A stretch of 64,000 nt of DNA from JALZAQ01 sp038253885 (GTDB lineage Bacteria; Gemmatimonadota; Gemmatimonadetes; Gemmatimonadales; Gemmatimonadaceae), in NCBI GenBank assembly GCA_038253885.1, contig JBBSGP010000012.1, forward strand, positions 15,040 to 79,039, given 5' to 3'. The notes under the pieces were generated by a model. The model saw only the letters and a program-made list of their open reading frames with translations, was not told where the DNA came from and ran no database searches. The translations under genes were made by a program, and so were the position numbers. The first letter of the stretch is position 1. Every line of letters begins with the position of its first letter. Shown piece after piece: positions 53,401 to 61,149 of this stretch.

Positions 53401-53610
53401 ACGGTCGCCTGCGCACAAGCCTGCCCCTCCCGGGCGATCACCTTCGGCGACGCGGCCGACGCCGGCTGGACGGTCGCGCAGCTGGCGCAGGACGCCCGCG
53501 CCTATCACGTATTCGAGGAGCTCAACACCTACACCGCCGTGGTCTACCTGAAGAAGGTCAACCATCCGGCGCTCGGGCCCGACGCCGAAGCGGTGGGGGG
53601 GGGGACCTGA
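50401..53610 (+). CDS. actB: Alternative complex III subunit B, molybdopterin-oxidoreductase-like/FeS fusion
   Basis: 1069-residue peripheral subunit. A Tat-type RRREFLK leads a large N-terminal domain similar to molybdopterin oxidoreductases, with CRECSNACGV and a later LCARGQA that resemble the iron-sulfur ligands of that family; in characterised complexes this domain carries no molybdenum. A Gly/Ser-rich linker (about 650-790) joins the ferredoxin-like half, whose clusters are CTGCSACVTAC, CQHCGNAPCEPVC, CVGTRYCSNNC and CTFC with ACAQAC: three [4Fe-4S] and one [3Fe-4S]-type sites as known for ActB. It starts ten bases after actA; the coding sequence is normal in length and shows no break. 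Confidence 0.92.
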   Translation: MSEQPESTGVRRREFLKILGATGAATATLGCGTGDVERLIPYLIHPDQTVPGVSSYYATTCRECSNACGVIAEVRDGRTIKLEGNPDHPLNRGALCARGQAALQGLYNPDRYRGPMVRQGGRLVPTTWDQAMQLLVQRIGEARAGGRAANALFLNRHETGSFAAFLDSWLSAMGMPPALSLDVLAQTAVMEANRQSYGIAWPSLDFGAARLIVSFGADFLDDWGATIPQQLDFADARAKLATAPRMIYIGPRRSLTGLNADEWIACKPGAELAIARALQSGAKAGGGDKASVEQAAQQSGVPAAQLQRLAAEIAASKPSLLLAGARTANASELALTINSLNQSLGNVGATVKPTSPITSFDGTTPAAELLAAVERMRSGQVPITFVRGVNPAFTIPRAVDFAGAFARVPFKVAFSSYPDETSEMCDLVLPDHHPLESWGDATPVPGTIGLQQPTMEPVFNTRQTADVLLLAARSGGVAVGAGATTTWRDLFISRIPGGAAALTAALPRGLMPGSLQGAPSRRPAVAPAPTPSPLPPPTESAPGDFYLVVYPSSVLGDGSGANKPWLQELPDPVTKIAWQTWVEIHPLTAARLGIESGDLIRVSGPGGKAVEVPAYVYLGIRQDTVAMAFGRGHSAYGRYAKDVGVNPLDLFASGTDARVAGGGGGGGFAWTQGRVSLAKSDGYMHLATTEGSARQHGRGIGRALTALAGGTMREAAGGEHGEEVAPTGEKGAQTARPGKASAEQAGAETMPGDASHDFLPGLRSPLAADAQGDVASGIERKEGGMYSSQHWSGMAKRRWAMTIDLARCTGCSACVTACYAENNIPTTGAPYQSTAGLSRSATPGHTGLPGSNIVRGREMAWIRLERYYEGGEDGTSSFDTRFVPMLCQHCGNAPCEPVCPVYATYHSPDGLNVQVYNRCVGTRYCSNNCPYKVRYFNWFGYGEPHRAQYAWPEPLHWQLNPDVTVRGKGVMEKCTFCVQRIREAEHRAKAEGRTLVPDEFTVACAQACPSRAITFGDAADAGWTVAQLAQDARAYHVFEELNTYTAVVYLKKVNHPALGPDAEAVGGGT

Positions 53611-53611
53611 G

Positions 53612-55072
53612 ATGTCGAGCATGGCCGAACGATCGATAGGTCCGCGAGGGCCGCGCCGACCGAATATCGCCTCCGCCAACGTGCAGCTGCCGGCGGTGAC
53701 CAGCTACACGCAGGTGACCGACGAGATCATCGCGACCCTCCGGCCAACGCTCGCCTGGTTCACCGGCCTCGGCGTGGCGATCACCTGCCTCGTGATCGGG
53801 GCGGTGGCGTGGACGTACCAGATCTACATGGGTCTCGGCGTGGCGGGCTATGCGCCGCCCGTGATGTGGGGCGTCTACATCATCAACTTCGTGTTCTGGG
53901 TCGGTATCGGACATGCCGGCACCCTCATCTCGGCAATCCTCTATCTGTTCCGCGCCGGATTCCGCACCACCATCTACCGGTGCGCCGAGGCGATGACGGT
54001 ATTCGCCGTCATGACGGCGGGCCTCTTTCCGATTCTGCACCTCGGACGGCCGTGGAAATTCTTCTGGTTGATCGCCTATCCCAACTGGCGACTCGTCTGG
54101 CCGCAGTTCAAGAGCCCGCTGGTATGGGACGTGTTCGCGATCCTGACCTATCTGACCGTGTCGAGCACGTTTCTGTACGTCGGTCTGATCCCCGACATCG
54201 CGACGCTGCGGGACCGCGAGACGCATCCGGTGCGAAAGAGGATCTTCGGCGTTCTCTCGATGGGTTGGCGGAACTCCGATCGCGAATGGCGCCATTTCGC
54301 CCGCGCATACCTCTTTCTGGCCGCTTTCTCGACGCCGCTCGTGCTCTCGGTACACTCCGTGGTGTCGTTCGACTTTGCGATGGCGGATGTTCCCGGATGG
54401 CACGCCACCATCTTCCCTCCGTACTTCGTGGCCGGCGCGATCTTCTCCGGCATCGGAATGGTCTTCACGATCATCATCCCCATCCGCCGGTGGTTCAATC
54501 TCAAGCACTATGTGACGCTGAATCACCTCGACGCCGCCGCGAAGCTCTGCCTGTTCACGTCGCAGGTGGTAGGACTCGCGTATCTCACCGAATTCTGGAT
54601 CGCCTGGTACAGCGGCAGCGCGGTCGAGCAGAACTACTTCGTCAATCGCGTGCTCGGGCAGTGGTGGTGGGCGGCCTGGATCATGATCACCTGCAACATG
54701 TTCTTGCCGATGTCGCTCTTCTCGCAGCGGCTACGCCGAAACACTACCTGGCTCTTCATCCTGTCGTTGTTCATCAATCTCGGGATGTGGTTCGAGCGGT
54801 TCGTGATCATCATTCCGTCTCTGTCCCACGAGTTCGAGCCCTGGCAATGGACGCGGTACTCGCCGACGGTGATCGACTTCTGCATCCTGCTCGGCAGCTT
54901 TGGCTGGTTCTCCATGTGGTTCCTTCTCTTCATCAAGCAGCTTCCCGTGATCGCGATCGCGGAGGTCAAGGAGATCGTGCCGCCACCGGTTCGCACGGCG
55001 CACGATCACGGCATCCGCATCACCGGCGAGCATGTCGCGTTCGAGGCGGACACGCCGGGAGAGTACGCCTGA
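53612..55072 (+). CDS. actC: Alternative complex III subunit C, NrfD-like quinol-binding membrane protein
   Basis: 486-residue NrfD/PsrC-type integral membrane protein with about ten transmembrane helices, the probable quinol-oxidising and proton-linked core of the complex. Typical stretches are VMWGVYIINFVFWVGIGHAGTLISAIL, FPILHLGRPWKFFWLIAYPN and LKHYVTLNHLDAAAKLCLFTS. A basic N-terminal extension (about 45 residues) lies in the cytoplasm. It begins two bases after actB, and its stop shares one base with the actD start codon. Confidence 0.92.
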   Translation: MSSMAERSIGPRGPRRPNIASANVQLPAVTSYTQVTDEIIATLRPTLAWFTGLGVAITCLVIGAVAWTYQIYMGLGVAGYAPPVMWGVYIINFVFWVGIGHAGTLISAILYLFRAGFRTTIYRCAEAMTVFAVMTAGLFPILHLGRPWKFFWLIAYPNWRLVWPQFKSPLVWDVFAILTYLTVSSTFLYVGLIPDIATLRDRETHPVRKRIFGVLSMGWRNSDREWRHFARAYLFLAAFSTPLVLSVHSVVSFDFAMADVPGWHATIFPPYFVAGAIFSGIGMVFTIIIPIRRWFNLKHYVTLNHLDAAAKLCLFTSQVVGLAYLTEFWIAWYSGSAVEQNYFVNRVLGQWWWAAWIMITCNMFLPMSLFSQRLRRNTTWLFILSLFINLGMWFERFVIIIPSLSHEFEPWQWTRYSPTVIDFCILLGSFGWFSMWFLLFIKQLPVIAIAEVKEIVPPPVRTAHDHGIRITGEHVAFEADTPGEYA

Positions 55073-55572
55073 TGCCGGGGATCATCGGCGTCTTCCGGGA
55101 GGTCGACAGCGCCGTGGACGCGATCTCGGCGCTGAAGAAGGAGCGGGTGGGCGACATCACCGTCTATTCGCCGACGCCGCGCCACGAGCTGGAGCATGCC
55201 CTCCATCACGGCCCCAGCATCGTTCGACTGTTCACGCTGCTCGGGGGACTGGCCGGCGCCACGTTCGGCTACTGGATCGCGATCTGGATCTCCGACTACT
55301 GGCCCCTGGTGGTTGGAGGGAAGCCAGTGGCCTCCTGGGTCCCGTACACGATCATCAGCTTCGAGCTGATGGTGCTCGTCGGCGCGCTGTCCACGGTGGT
55401 CGGCCTGTTCATCAACTCCCGGATTCCTCGCATCACGATGACTGTGGGATACGACCCGCGCTTCAGCGACGACAGCTTCGGCGTGTGGGTGGAATGCCCG
55501 CCCGACCGTTCGCGCGGCGTGCAGGAGCGACTCCGGCAGTTCGGCGCGACCGAGGTGCGTAGTGCGGCCTGA
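55072..55572 (+). CDS. actD: Alternative complex III subunit D (DUF3341)
   Basis: 166-residue subunit with two transmembrane helices (LFTLLGGLAGATFGYWIAIWI and SFELMVLVGALSTVVGLFI) between a soluble N-terminal domain (GIIGVFREVDSAVDAISALKKE) and a C-terminal cap with FSDDSFGVWVECP. This is the DUF3341 layout of ActD, thought to stabilise the membrane subunits. Its ATG overlaps the actC stop by one base, and its end overlaps actE by eleven bases, showing tight translational coupling. Confidence 0.9.
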   Translation: MPGIIGVFREVDSAVDAISALKKERVGDITVYSPTPRHELEHALHHGPSIVRLFTLLGGLAGATFGYWIAIWISDYWPLVVGGKPVASWVPYTIISFELMVLVGALSTVVGLFINSRIPRITMTVGYDPRFSDDSFGVWVECPPDRSRGVQERLRQFGATEVRSAA

Positions 55573-56332
55573 TCCTCTGCGCCGGATCGGGGGCGCGATC
55601 CTCGTCGCCATCCTGGTCAGCGGCTGCGAATGGTTCTCCGACTTCAAGGAGCAGCCGAAGATCAAGCCGTGGCAGTCGAAGAAGTTCGTCCACGGCGACA
55701 CACTCGGCTTGCCCGACACGTTTGCGATGCGCGGAAACACGCCGTACTCCGTGCCGACCACCGGGATGGTCGTCGCCGGCTATCAGGTGTCGTATCAGGC
55801 GCTGCCCGGGACCATCGACTCCATGTCCGCGATCCCCAATCCCCGCGCCGTGAGCGAGCGCTCGCTCGACAACGGCCGCAAGTACTACCAGATCAATTGC
55901 GCCGTCTGTCACGGGGCGTCGGGTTCTGGTGCGGGCGCAGCCGTGAAGTACGGTGTGCCCGCCCCGAATCTTCTCACGCCGATCACCGTGGCGCGGACCG
56001 ATGGGTACATCTTCGGCATGATCCGCAACGGACGCGGTCTCATGCCGACATATGACCGCATCGAAGAGAGCGACCGGTGGGACGTCGTCAACTATCTCCG
56101 CGCCCTTCAGGGGAAGCTGGCGGCACGACCCGATACCTCCCCCGCGGGGTCCCCCGGGCAGAATGGCACCGCGGTGCCGGCCGCCACCGAGAGCGCTCCA
56201 ACCCGCCCGTCGGTCTATCAGCCACGGGAGCTACGTCTCAACGAGATGCGGGGAACGGCGATCAATCCGGACAGCATCCGCGCGAGGCGTCCGCCCGTCG
56301 TCCCGCCGCAGGGAGGGGAGGCGCGACCATGA
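55562..56332 (+). CDS. actE: Alternative complex III subunit E, monoheme cytochrome c lipoprotein
   Basis: 256-residue monoheme cytochrome c. It starts with GTG and carries a lipobox (AILVSGC), so it is membrane-tethered. One heme site CAVCH (about residue 117) with an axial Met in RGLMPTYDRI follows the usual c-type fold. The C-terminal 60 residues are Pro/Ser-rich and disordered. In alternative complex III this subunit passes electrons to the oxidase or soluble cytochrome. No cytochrome oxidase genes follow in this window. Confidence 0.9.
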   Translation: MRPDPLRRIGGAILVAILVSGCEWFSDFKEQPKIKPWQSKKFVHGDTLGLPDTFAMRGNTPYSVPTTGMVVAGYQVSYQALPGTIDSMSAIPNPRAVSERSLDNGRKYYQINCAVCHGASGSGAGAAVKYGVPAPNLLTPITVARTDGYIFGMIRNGRGLMPTYDRIEESDRWDVVNYLRALQGKLAARPDTSPAGSPGQNGTAVPAATESAPTRPSVYQPRELRLNEMRGTAINPDSIRARRPPVVPPQGGEARP

Positions 56333-57654
56333 CTGCCCACGACGACGCCCACCTGCCGACGCGCGCCGACATCATCGATGCCACCGGTAAGCCGGTGTCC
56401 CGGGCAGTCACGCTGCTGTGCGCGGTGATGGCGGCGCTCGGAGCGGTGATCTTCGCGATCGGTGCGCTCACGGGAAACGATCGCGCCTGGCAGGCGCTGC
56501 ACGTCAACTGGCTCTTCTTCGCGACCATCTCCCAGGCCGGCGTGATCTTCGTCGCCGTGCAACGCATCACCACCGCGCGGTGGTCACGCCCTATCGTTCG
56601 GCTGCTCGAGGGCTATGTCGCCTTTCTCCCGGCGGCCTTTCTGCTCCTCGCATTGCTCTTCCTCGGCCGGCACCACGTCTTCTCCTGGGCGATGACGACG
56701 CCGACGGTTGCCGAGAAGAGGACGTGGCTCGCTCCAGCGTGGGTGGCGGGGCGGGATCTTGTTCTCTTCGCTCTTCTGGCCGGCCTCAGCCTCTGGTACA
56801 TCTACCGGTCGGTGCGGCTGGACGTGGGGCTCCTGCCCGAGGGTGGCGCCGCGTGGGCACGCGGTCTGCGCGCGCGGATGCGGCAAGGCTTCCGCGATGA
56901 GCGTCGCGAGATCCACTCCACCCACTCGATGCAGGGTGTGCTCGCGGTGGTGATGTGCGTCTGCTTCGGTTTCTTCTACACGATGCTCGCCTGGGATCTG
57001 TCGATGTCGATGGATCTGCACTTCCAGAGCGCGCTCTACGGCTGGTGGTTCTTCATGGGCGCCTGGCTTGGCGCCCTGATGAGCTGGTCCCTCCTCACGA
57101 TCGCGTGGCGACGCCACCTCAATGTCTATGATCTGATCACCGAGCATCACCTTCACGATCTCGGGAAGCTCTGCTTCGCCTTCACGGCCTTCTGGGGGTA
57201 CTTCACCTTCGGCCAGTACCTCGTCATCTGGTACGGCAACATGGGCGAGGAGACGCACTGGTTCCACCAGCGTCTCAGCGGACCGTGGCTCGGGACCACG
57301 CTCGCGGTCGTCTTCCTGATGTTCGTCCTGCCATTTTTCGGTTTGGTTTCGCGCGCGGCCAAAGTCTTTCTGCCGACCTTCATCGGATTTGCTCTCTGCA
57401 GCCTCGCCGGTCTCTGGCTGTTGCGGTACACAGAGGTCTACCCCGCCATTCACACCGCTGCGACATCACTTCCACTCGGGCTGTGGGAGCTGGGGGTCTT
57501 CGTCGGATACCTGGGCCTCTGGGGACTCTGCTATTCCGGGTTCATGAATGCTTTTCCCCGGATGCGAACGACGCTCATGACCTCCCCCTTCCGTGACGAA
57601 GTACAGATCCCGGTGAATCCGGACACGATGGAGCCGCTACCGGCCCACGAGTAG
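56329..57654 (+). CDS. actF: Alternative complex III subunit F, NrfD-like membrane protein
   Basis: 441-residue integral membrane protein with about ten helices, homologous to ActC in fold and part of the membrane core. It starts by ATGA overlap with actE; the longer frame from 56077 is a shadow. Recognisable stretches include LLEGYVAFLPAAFLLLALLFLG, HSTHSMQGVLAVVMCVCFGF, MSWSLLTIAWRRHLN, DLGKLCFAFTAFWGYFTFGQYLVIWYGNM and FLMFVLPFFGLVSRAAK. It ends the operon, which then runs into the convergent thioredoxin gene 24 bases away. Confidence 0.92.
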   Translation: MTAHDDAHLPTRADIIDATGKPVSRAVTLLCAVMAALGAVIFAIGALTGNDRAWQALHVNWLFFATISQAGVIFVAVQRITTARWSRPIVRLLEGYVAFLPAAFLLLALLFLGRHHVFSWAMTTPTVAEKRTWLAPAWVAGRDLVLFALLAGLSLWYIYRSVRLDVGLLPEGGAAWARGLRARMRQGFRDERREIHSTHSMQGVLAVVMCVCFGFFYTMLAWDLSMSMDLHFQSALYGWWFFMGAWLGALMSWSLLTIAWRRHLNVYDLITEHHLHDLGKLCFAFTAFWGYFTFGQYLVIWYGNMGEETHWFHQRLSGPWLGTTLAVVFLMFVLPFFGLVSRAAKVFLPTFIGFALCSLAGLWLLRYTEVYPAIHTAATSLPLGLWELGVFVGYLGLWGLCYSGFMNAFPRMRTTLMTSPFRDEVQIPVNPDTMEPLPAHE

Positions 57655-57677
57655 ACTGTCGGTTTTCCCTGTCGCGC

Positions 57678-58130
57678 TCAGAGTGCTCGCGCGAGCAGGG
57701 CCTGCAGCTCGCGTGCGCCCACCCCTCCGGTGTTTCGCGCCACCTCACGCCCCTGATTGAAGACGATCACAGTGGGAATGCCGCGGACACCGAACTGTTG
57801 CATGGTGCGTTGATTCCGATCGGTGTCGAGCTTCGCGATCAGCGCTCGCCCCAGCTGCTCGGAAGCCAGGGCGTCGATGAATGGCGACATCTGGCGGCAC
57901 GGCCCGCACCAATCGGCGTAGAAGTCCACGAGCACCGGTACCTCACTCTGGGCAATGGTGCGATCGAAGCTCTCGTCCGTGATCGCAAGCGGCCGGTCCA
58001 GCGGAATCACCGTGCCACACTTTCCGCACTTTGGACGATTCCTCACTCGTGAGGTCCGGATGCGATTCCAGCTCCGGCAGCACTGACAGAGAACCATCAG
58101 ATGCCGCTCTCCGGTCTGCATCTCGGGCAT
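57678..58130 (-). CDS. trxC: Thioredoxin 2 (zinc-binding thioredoxin)
   Basis: 150 residues from ATG 58130, chosen because AAGGAG lies about ten bases upstream (later in-frame ATGs exist). An N-terminal zinc motif (CQCCRSWNR and PKCGKCGTVIPLDRP, four cysteines) precedes a thioredoxin domain with the active site WCGPC in DFYADWCGPCRQM and cis-proline region GIPTVIVF. TrxC reduces cytoplasmic disulfides and is typically induced by oxidative stress. It is convergent with actF and divergent from the tRNA gene. Confidence 0.92.
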   Translation of the reverse strand: MPEMQTGERHLMVLCQCCRSWNRIRTSRVRNRPKCGKCGTVIPLDRPLAITDESFDRTIAQSEVPVLVDFYADWCGPCRQMSPFIDALASEQLGRALIAKLDTDRNQRTMQQFGVRGIPTVIVFNQGREVARNTGGVGARELQALLARAL

Positions 58131-58190
58131 GAGCTCTCGCTCCTTGGGCTGTCTCGCGACGTTTTTCGCACGGCCCCGTGCCGCACAACG

Positions 58191-58207
58191 TGCGTGATGA
58201 TCACGCA
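58191..58207. promoter_or_regulatory. Perfect palindrome between trxC and tRNA-Ala
   Basis: TGCGTGA-tga-TCACGCA is a perfect seven-base inverted repeat, about 60 bases from the trxC start and 42 bases before the tRNA. It could be an operator for either divergent gene. A TATCAT box (58234-58239) may be the tRNA -10 element; no clear -35 was found. Confidence 0.4.
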
Positions 58208-58248
58208 ACTGGCGTTCCCATCCGCGGCTCCGTTATCATTCCGGGAAC

Positions 58249-58321
58249 GGGGCGTTAGCTCAGCTGGGAGAGCATTCGGTTTGCAACCGAAAGGTCGCGA
58301 GTTCGAGCCTCGCACGCTCCA
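58249..58321 (+). tRNA. tRNA-Ala (anticodon TGC)
   Basis: A 73-base cloverleaf: acceptor GGGGCGT/ACGCTCC (one G-T pair), D-stem GCTC/GAGC, anticodon stem TTCGG/CCGAA with loop TTTGCAA (TGC at 58282-58284), and T-stem GCGAG/CTCGC with loop TTCGAGC. The discriminator is A and no CCA is encoded. It reads GCA and, by wobble, other alanine codons. The following gene starts only six bases after the last base. Confidence 0.95.
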
Positions 58322-58327
58322 TCGCCA

Positions 58328-60535
58328 ATGATCGATCCCCTCGAGCTCCTCGCTCGCCAGGACAAGTGGTATCTGTCCGGTGGCGACGGCATCCTGTTCG
58401 CGCCCACCTTTCCGCTCTGGCTGGACGCGCCGGGCTTCTGGGACGAGGGGACGATATTCCAGTACGCCTTCGGTCCCCTCTTCACCGTGAGCGCGCTGGA
58501 CGCCGAGGGGCGCGAGATCCCGATGCGAGCGATCTCGCGGCGTTGGACGCCTGCCGATCTCACGGTGCAGTATCGCCTGACGAACGGGATGACCGCGATC
58601 GAGGTGAGAAGCGTACAGCCCGGCGGCGTGTTCGCCTCGGAGTGGCGGCTGCAGGCCATGCGCCCCTCCCCCCTGCACCTCGTCGCCTGGACAGCCCAGG
58701 ATGGACCGTCGGTTGATGTCGCATCGGCGCGGTGGGACGACGAGATCCGTTTCACGCGTACCCTGCTCGACCGGCGCGACGTGCCGATGAGGGTGACGGC
58801 GCAGCTGTCCTGCTCCGGCGGGGCAACCAGCTGGGCAGCGTCGATGAGCGAAGCGAGCGCGTCACAGCCGCACTGGCGCTTCACCCCGTTCGTGGAGAAA
58901 TGGCGGGCCGACGGTCTGCCGCGCGAGATTCGCCTCGAGGGCATCTCGGCCTCCGGCCTCGTCTACGCGGCCGTGCACAAGGCGATCCATGTGGGCAGTG
59001 ACGGCGCCTCCGCCACCTTCGCCATGCGGCTCTCACCAGCCCAGTCCGCTCTCGCTCACACGCGAGGCAAGCTCAGCGCTCCCGAGGCCAGCACGCTCGC
59101 CGGAACGAGCCGCCAGCGTTGGCGGGAGAGATTCGCGCGCGTCCCCGAATTTCGCTGCTCGGATCCCTACCTCGAGCGCTATTACTGGTACCGGTGGTAC
59201 GGACTCTGGTTGAATGCCCTGGAGCCCGGAGTCGGCAACTACTCGCATCCCGGCATGTGCGAGGGAGTCGGCTTCTTTCACCAGCCGATCACCTACAGCG
59301 CGCAGTGCCACGCACGGGAGCTGCGCTGGCTCAGTGATCCGGAACACGCGCGCGGAATCTTCCGCACGTTCTTCACTCACCAGAAGAGCGATGGCAGCCT
59401 GCACGGCCGCATCTACGTCAATCACCTGTCCGGAACCGACTTCTACCACGCCAACTGGGGGGACGCCCTGCTCGCGCTGGACGCTGTCTGGCCGGACGAC
59501 GCCTTCCTGCGCGAGATGTATCTGCCGCTGTCCCGCTACGCACGGTGGCTCGTGGTCACGCGAGACCCCTCGCGCAGCGGCATGTTCGATGTCGTGGATC
59601 AGTACGAGACGGGGCAGGAGTTCATGTCTCGCTATCAGGCCGTCGATCCGCAGGCCGACAGATACGTCTGGGAAAACCGGCTTCGCCTCAAGGGGATCGA
59701 TGTCACGGTCTACGCCTATGCCCTCTTCCGGGCACTCGCTCGAATGGCCCCCCGAGCCGGAGCCGAAGCCGACGTCGAGGGATGGAAGTCCCTCGCCGCG
59801 CGGACCGAGGAGGCGGTTCGGGGACCGATGTGGGATGCCGAGGAGGGCATGTTCTTCGACGTGAATCCGTCCACTGGCCGCCGCACCGGCGTGAAGGCGG
59901 CCGTCTGCTTCTATCCCTACTTCACCGATCTGGCCGACGAAACACACATCGAAGGTCTGGAGCGCCACCTCCTCGATCCCAGCCAGTTCTGGACGACATT
60001 CCCCGTTCCCTCATCGTCGGTGGACGATCCGCTCTTCGATGCCTTCGCGGAATGGAAGGGCAAGCGCCACGTCTGTCCGTGGAACGGCCGAGTCTGGCCG
60101 ATGACCAACAGCCACATCGTCGAGGCGCTCGCCCACGCATCCCGTCTGCAGAGTCCCCAGCTTCGGAACGCTGCGGCCCAGCTTCTCCATCGATTCATCC
60201 GGATGATGTTCCACGACGGCGATCTGGATCGGCCCAATTGTTACGAGCACTACCACCCGTTCACCGGACACGCGTCCGTGTACCGGGGGATCGACGATTA
60301 CCAGCACTCCTGGGTGTCGGATCTCATCATCTCCTACATCATGGGCGTGCGCCCACACGATCGGGGAGTCACGATCGATCCCTACCCGTTCGGACTGTCC
60401 TACGCCGAGATCACCGGTGTGCGCGTGCGCGGGAAGACCGTCGATGTGTTCGTCGAAGGTGAGCGGATGACCGTGCGGATCGACGGCGAGACGCGCCCGT
60501 GGCCCATGGGAATCCCGATGGAGCTGGCGTGGTGA
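58328..60535 (+). CDS. Family (alpha/alpha)6 glycoside hydrolase (GH63/debranching-like)
   Basis: 735 residues. The N-terminal third is a beta-sandwich; the rest is an (alpha/alpha)6 barrel with CPWNGRVWPMTNSHIVEAL, DFYHANWGDALLALDAV, FDVVDQYETGQEFMSRY and a C-terminal WPMGIPMELAW, similar to glycogen-debranching-like GH63 and mannosylglycerate-hydrolase-type proteins. The Asp and Glu residues in these stretches are candidate catalytic acids. There is no signal peptide, so it acts in the cytoplasm. The ATG is six bases after tRNA-Ala, so any Shine-Dalgarno sequence must lie inside the tRNA. Its 3' end abuts a damaged Hsp20 gene. Substrate unknown. Confidence 0.82.
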   Translation: MIDPLELLARQDKWYLSGGDGILFAPTFPLWLDAPGFWDEGTIFQYAFGPLFTVSALDAEGREIPMRAISRRWTPADLTVQYRLTNGMTAIEVRSVQPGGVFASEWRLQAMRPSPLHLVAWTAQDGPSVDVASARWDDEIRFTRTLLDRRDVPMRVTAQLSCSGGATSWAASMSEASASQPHWRFTPFVEKWRADGLPREIRLEGISASGLVYAAVHKAIHVGSDGASATFAMRLSPAQSALAHTRGKLSAPEASTLAGTSRQRWRERFARVPEFRCSDPYLERYYWYRWYGLWLNALEPGVGNYSHPGMCEGVGFFHQPITYSAQCHARELRWLSDPEHARGIFRTFFTHQKSDGSLHGRIYVNHLSGTDFYHANWGDALLALDAVWPDDAFLREMYLPLSRYARWLVVTRDPSRSGMFDVVDQYETGQEFMSRYQAVDPQADRYVWENRLRLKGIDVTVYAYALFRALARMAPRAGAEADVEGWKSLAARTEEAVRGPMWDAEEGMFFDVNPSTGRRTGVKAAVCFYPYFTDLADETHIEGLERHLLDPSQFWTTFPVPSSSVDDPLFDAFAEWKGKRHVCPWNGRVWPMTNSHIVEALAHASRLQSPQLRNAAAQLLHRFIRMMFHDGDLDRPNCYEHYHPFTGHASVYRGIDDYQHSWVSDLIISYIMGVRPHDRGVTIDPYPFGLSYAEITGVRVRGKTVDVFVEGERMTVRIDGETRPWPMGIPMELAW

Positions 60536-60973
60536 GCCGGCGCTGATCTGCTGCTCGTCCACACCCTGCGGCAGCTGGAAGGAGCGGAGGAACGACCCGT
60601 ACGACCTCTCGATCACGTGCCACCGCCCGTCCTCGCTCTCCTCTTTCTGCTCGGACCGCTTCTCACCGCGAACCGTCAGAATGCCGTTCTCGACGGTGAT
60701 ATCCACCTGGCTAGGCTCGATGCCAGGCAGCTCGATGTCGAGCGAGAGCTCCTTGCCACTCTCGCGAATGTCCAGCGCCGGCGTCCAGTTCGCGCCGCCG
60801 CTCCGGCCGGTGGCCGTGTCATCGAAGAGCCGATCGATCTCCCGCCGCCGGCCAAACAGCGGTGACCCGCCGAACCACCAAGCCTCCGCGATACGCCGAT
60901 CGTTATCCTCGGGGAAATGGTTGCTTCGCCTCAGAGCAACCCACGTGTCCGTAAAGACTTGCCACGCAGACAC
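60011..60973 (-). pseudogene. Truncated small heat-shock protein (Hsp20) with antisense read-through
   Basis: From GTG 60973 the frame encodes a recognisable Hsp20/alpha-crystallin domain: REIDRLFDD, WTPALDIRESGKELSLDIELPGIEPSQVDI, ENGILTVRGEKRSEQKEE and YGSFLRSFQLPQGVDEQQISA. Homology stops at about 60540, where intact members continue with a FENGVLTV-type strand and the IXI tail. From there the frame is the antisense of the neighbouring glycosidase for about 520 bases. The chaperone has therefore lost its C-terminal strand and oligomerisation tail, probably by deletion, though the open frame could yield a fusion peptide. It is convergent with the glycosidase. Confidence 0.75.
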
Positions 60974-61149
60974 GCTGCCCTGTCATCTCGACAAGCGGGG
61001 CGCCAAAATCGCAGTCGAGGCGATCCCTGACTATCGGTCATCTTGTCCGAGCGGGCGAGAGATGGCTATGTTGCGACTGTCCTCTCCCACGAGCTTGCGT
61101 GGCCCGTACCCATTCAACCCATTCCCCGGGCGCGCCACCCCCTGGAGGA

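Noticed and set aside
52018..53679. 553-residue open frame on the - strand
   Set aside because: Antisense of actB, whose iron-sulfur motifs are clear on the + strand.
57654..58130. Cytochrome oxidase genes expected after alternative complex III
   Set aside because: actF is followed directly by convergent trxC; no oxidase genes are in the window.
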